DNA of 64,000 nt, from the NCBI RefSeq assembly GCF_001485215.1, contig NZ_BBWW01000001.1:1488001-1552000 (forward strand). The letters run 5' to 3'. The notes beneath the pieces are model-generated. The model was not told the DNA's origin and did not search any database. It saw nothing but the letters and a program-made list of their open reading frames with translations. The translations under genes were made by a program, and so were the position numbers. Below are positions 61,614 to 64,000 of the stretch, piece after piece. Origin of the DNA: Leptolyngbya sp. NIES-2104 (GTDB lineage: Bacteria; Cyanobacteriota; Cyanobacteriia; Leptolyngbyales; Leptolyngbyaceae). How positions within the stretch are numbered: position 1 is the first letter of the stretch; every line of letters begins with the position of its first letter.

Positions 61614-62942
61614 ATGAACTATGACCTATTTGTAATCGGAGCGGGACCGGGTGGACTTTCTGCCGCCAAACGAGCCGCACAGTATGGTGCAAAAGTCGCG
61701 ATCGCAGAACGCTCCCATCTCGGCGGAACCTGCACCAATCTCGGCTGCATTCCTAAGAAACTCATGGTTTACGCTGCCGATTTTGGCTTACTTGCTGATG
61801 CCGCACAAGATTACGGCTGGACAAAGCCCGACCTCAAATTTAGCTGGCAACGCTTCAAACAAATTCGCGATCGCGAACTCGATCGCCTCCGGAAAGTTCA
61901 CCACGCTGCACTGGAAAAACAAGGAATTACAATCATTCAAGGTACAGCGGTGTTAGTCGATGAACACACGATCGCAGTCAATGATCAAAAATTCGCCGCA
62001 GACAAAATCCTCATCGCGGTCGGTGGCAAGCCATCTCAACCCAAAATTACAGGCATCGAACATACAATCACTTCTGAGCAAATGTTTCACCTTGAACAAC
62101 TACCAAACCGTCTAGCAATTATTGGGGGTGGGTATATTGGAATCGAATTTGCTAGTGTGATGCGTGGATTGGGTGTAGATGTAACGTTGATGAATCATGG
62201 AGAGATGATTCTCGAAGGCTTTGATGAAATGATTAGTACGACTGTGAGACAAGGATTAGTCGATCGCGGAATTCAAATCTACTGCAACACCACCGCAGAT
62301 AAAATCGAGCGTGTGAACAACGAAATCCAATTACATTTAACCGGAGACCATTCTGATAGTCTTACGGTTGATACAGTTCTCTGTGCGATCGGTCGCGCCC
62401 CGAATTTAGAAAATCTCGGTCTAGAAACCGTTGGAGTCGAATTCGATAAAAAAGCGATCGCGGTAGACGAATTCAGCCGCACAAACATTCCAAACATCTA
62501 TGCGATCGGAGACTGTACCAATCGAAAACAACTCACTCCGGTTGCCCGCGCTGAAGGAAAAGCATTCGCAGAAACCGCATTCAACCATCAACCGACCCAA
62601 ATTGATTCATTGATTCCGTCTGCGGTCTGTGCTCGTCCCGAAGCCGCTTCGGTTGGAATGGCGGAATCTGAAGCGCGAGAGCAATTTGGCGATCGCATCC
62701 AATGTTATCAAACCGAGTTCATACCCTTGTTTGAGACTTTAACAGAACGAAAGCTTAAGAGCGTTGCGAAATATGTGACGCTTGACGATCGCGTGATTGG
62801 ACTTCATTTAGTCGGAGAAGATTCAGCAGAAATGATTCAAGGATTTAGCTTAGCGATCAAGAAGGGAATTACGAAATCTGAAATTGATCATGCGATCGCG
62901 ATCCATCCTTCATCGGCTGAAGAACTATTTTCGGTGGATTGA
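61614..62942 (+). CDS. gor: Glutathione-disulfide reductase family flavoenzyme
   Basis: 442 residues. FAD-binding GAGPGGLSAAKRAAQYG, redox-active cysteines in GGTCTNLGCIPKKLM (about residues 38-52), NAD(P)-binding GGGYIGIEFASVM (near 172), ATG-like YAIGDCTN, and the active-site HPSSAEELF at the C-terminus. This is the glutathione reductase layout. The NADPH-binding loop reads LMNHGEMILEGFDE, without the usual arginine or lysine residues, so coenzyme use may differ from standard enzymes. Dihydrolipoamide-type alternatives are less likely given length and ending. Repeat copy H follows. Confidence 0.85.
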   Translation: MNYDLFVIGAGPGGLSAAKRAAQYGAKVAIAERSHLGGTCTNLGCIPKKLMVYAADFGLLADAAQDYGWTKPDLKFSWQRFKQIRDRELDRLRKVHHAALEKQGITIIQGTAVLVDEHTIAVNDQKFAADKILIAVGGKPSQPKITGIEHTITSEQMFHLEQLPNRLAIIGGGYIGIEFASVMRGLGVDVTLMNHGEMILEGFDEMISTTVRQGLVDRGIQIYCNTTADKIERVNNEIQLHLTGDHSDSLTVDTVLCAIGRAPNLENLGLETVGVEFDKKAIAVDEFSRTNIPNIYAIGDCTNRKQLTPVARAEGKAFAETAFNHQPTQIDSLIPSAVCARPEAASVGMAESEAREQFGDRIQCYQTEFIPLFETLTERKLKSVAKYVTLDDRVIGLHLVGEDSAEMIQGFSLAIKKGITKSEIDHAIAIHPSSAEELFSVD

Positions 62943-62990
62943 TCTAGAGTTGATGGTTTAGATTGATGTTGTTAACGTTCATTGCTCTAA

Positions 62991-63120
62991 CCCGCCCCGG
63001 AATGGAATTCGGGGCTAACAGTGCGAAGTCAGTTGAAACTGACTGAAGACGATCAAAATTGCTTTTAGTCCCCTTCAGTGGACTTCGTTTGATTAGCCCC
63101 GAATTCCATTCCGGGGCGGG
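62991..63120. repeat. Structured four-hairpin repeat, copy H
   Basis: GCCCCGG-type arms 62991-63018 and 63093-63120 are perfect 28-base inverted repeats. The inner hairpins are AGTCAGTT-GA-AACTGACT and AGTCCCCT-TC-AGTGGACT. It lies between the convergent gor and kinase genes. Confidence 0.95.
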
Positions 63121-63161
63121 TCGGCAACGAAGCGAAGATTTCTAGCTTACTGTCTTAACCT

Positions 63162-64000
63162 CTAACTCATTGTTTTCACGAGCAGCTTTTCAGTCTCAGT
63201 AAACGCTTCAAAAGATTGCTCTGCCAAGACATCAAGATCAGCATCCGAAATGTCGCCTTGTCGTTGAGCAATTCGATCGCGCAACTCCTCCTCAGATGCC
63301 TCACAGTACAAAACCTCAACCGGAATTCCGTGTGCCTGTGCTTGCTCGATCACCGGAGCACGCAATGCTTGACGATCATATTTCGCATCCAAAATCACGG
63401 TATACCCCTGAGATGCCAAAGTAACACCCAACTTGAGTAAGCGATCGTACGTTTTCTGCGTCATCTCTGAACTGTACAACGACGCATCCCCTTTCTCATC
63501 TGGAGCAACGCCACCTAAGTGCTTGCGAACTGCATCTGATCGGATTTGAATTGCTCCCGATTCACGCGCCAGTTTTGCAGCGATCGTACTCTTTCCAGAT
63601 CCAGATAGTCCCGACATCAACACAATCTTGCCTTGTTTCGGCTTGGTATACTCCCAGGACAATCGATAGTAACGGCTTGCAGTTTCTTTTGACTCTTCTT
63701 TAACGGACTCCGGAACACTCGGATCACTGAGCAAAAATGATGTTACCTTTGCCCGAACATAAGACTGACGGCTGTTGTAGAGTGGTAGAACTTGCAAGCC
63801 TTCCCAATCACCGGATTGTTCAAGATACGAGTTCAGGAATAAGTTGCTGAGATCAGGACGGTTCCGAGCATCGAAATCCATGATGATGTAAGCAATATCG
63901 AACATCGTATCGACAAAGCGGAATGGCTCATTGAACTCAATGCAATCGAACAATAAAATCTTGCTATTCCAGAAACAAATGTTTCTCAAGTGAACATCAC
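63162..64000 (-). CDS. Aminoglycoside-phosphotransferase-like plus AAA kinase fusion, 5' end beyond window
   Basis: Partial gene: the frame is open at the right edge, and the first visible codons read DVHLRNICFW, the catalytic loop of aminoglycoside/choline-kinase-like phosphotransferases, with ILLFDCIEFNEPFRFVD as the metal-binding loop. After about 120 residues a P-loop kinase domain follows, with Walker A LMSGLSGSGKSTIAAKLA and QIRSDAVRKHLGG, like gluconate kinase or zeta-toxin-type kinases. This two-kinase fusion is a recurrent bacterial family without a settled substrate. An in-frame TTG at 63989 is inside the first domain and not the true start. Confidence 0.85.
   Translation of the reverse strand, partial: DVHLRNICFWNSKILLFDCIEFNEPFRFVDTMFDIAYIIMDFDARNRPDLSNLFLNSYLEQSGDWEGLQVLPLYNSRQSYVRAKVTSFLLSDPSVPESVKEESKETASRYYRLSWEYTKPKQGKIVLMSGLSGSGKSTIAAKLARESGAIQIRSDAVRKHLGGVAPDEKGDASLYSSEMTQKTYDRLLKLGVTLASQGYTVILDAKYDRQALRAPVIEQAQAHGIPVEVLYCEASEEELRDRIAQRQGDISDADLDVLAEQSFEAFTETEKLLVKTMS

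Overview
The window is chromosomal DNA of a cyanobacterium, most likely a filamentous Leptolyngbya-like one. This rests on psaE, rpaB, cruF/cruG, patD, a helical carotenoid protein and a TftA-like protein, together with very many HIP1-type GCGATCGC sites. No ribosomal RNA or CRISPR array is visible. One tRNA gene, tRNA-Lys(TTT), lies at 18632-18703. The species name is inference.

Layout. 0.3-3.4 kb: pntA-pntB transhydrogenase operon with a terminator. 3.5-9.5 kb: a Uma2 protein, a heterodimeric ABC exporter with one degenerate ATP site, a Rieske oxygenase and a small conserved protein. 9.7-18.5 kb: small stress and housekeeping genes (DUF2267, YbjN, helical carotenoid protein, lipoate ligase, mobA, the TIGR02587/TIGR02588 pair, a lone GvpF/L protein, an aldo/keto reductase, coaD and a coiled-coil protein). 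18.6-21.1 kb: tRNA-Lys followed by a decayed tyrosine recombinase and a complete IS4-like element, a former integration site. 21.1-24.8 kb: five small genes whose gaps each carry AT-rich GAGACT/AGTCTC repeats. 24.8-35.6 kb: Rel (p)ppGpp enzyme, patD, MarC, decayed sigma-factor and DUF1822 fragments, an LLM flavin enzyme, an rRNA methyltransferase, a TftA-like wall hydrolase with a mutated amidase site, and a GH13 enzyme. 35.9-38.7 kb: a single-chain MmeI-like restriction-modification enzyme. 38.9-53.1 kb: murJ, radA, rpaB, a GH5 glycosidase, a permease/TIGR03943 pair, cruF-cruG (myxol glycoside synthesis), a ZIP transporter, psaE, a papain-fold toxin/immunity pair and mutM. 53.2-64 kb: an exported acetamidase, a four-gene operon headed by a heme-oxygenase-like diiron enzyme, a DHH phosphoesterase, uvsE, the DUF3140/DUF2945 pair, glutathione reductase, and a kinase gene running off the right edge.

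Most striking is a dispersed family of structured repeats, about 200 bp when complete, with nine copies or remnants (9.5, 11.3, 24.4, 30.1, 35.7, 38.8, 54.5, 59.7 and 63.0 kb). A complete copy is a mirror-like array of four hairpins. The outer arms have two sequence types, and the inner AGTC-N4-loop-N4-GACT hairpins differ between copies while keeping their pairing. Copies mostly sit between convergent genes and touch their stop codons. Two other leads are the 54.7-58.5 kb operon, which looks like a small specialised-metabolism pathway, and the toxin/immunity pair at 51.5-52.2 kb.
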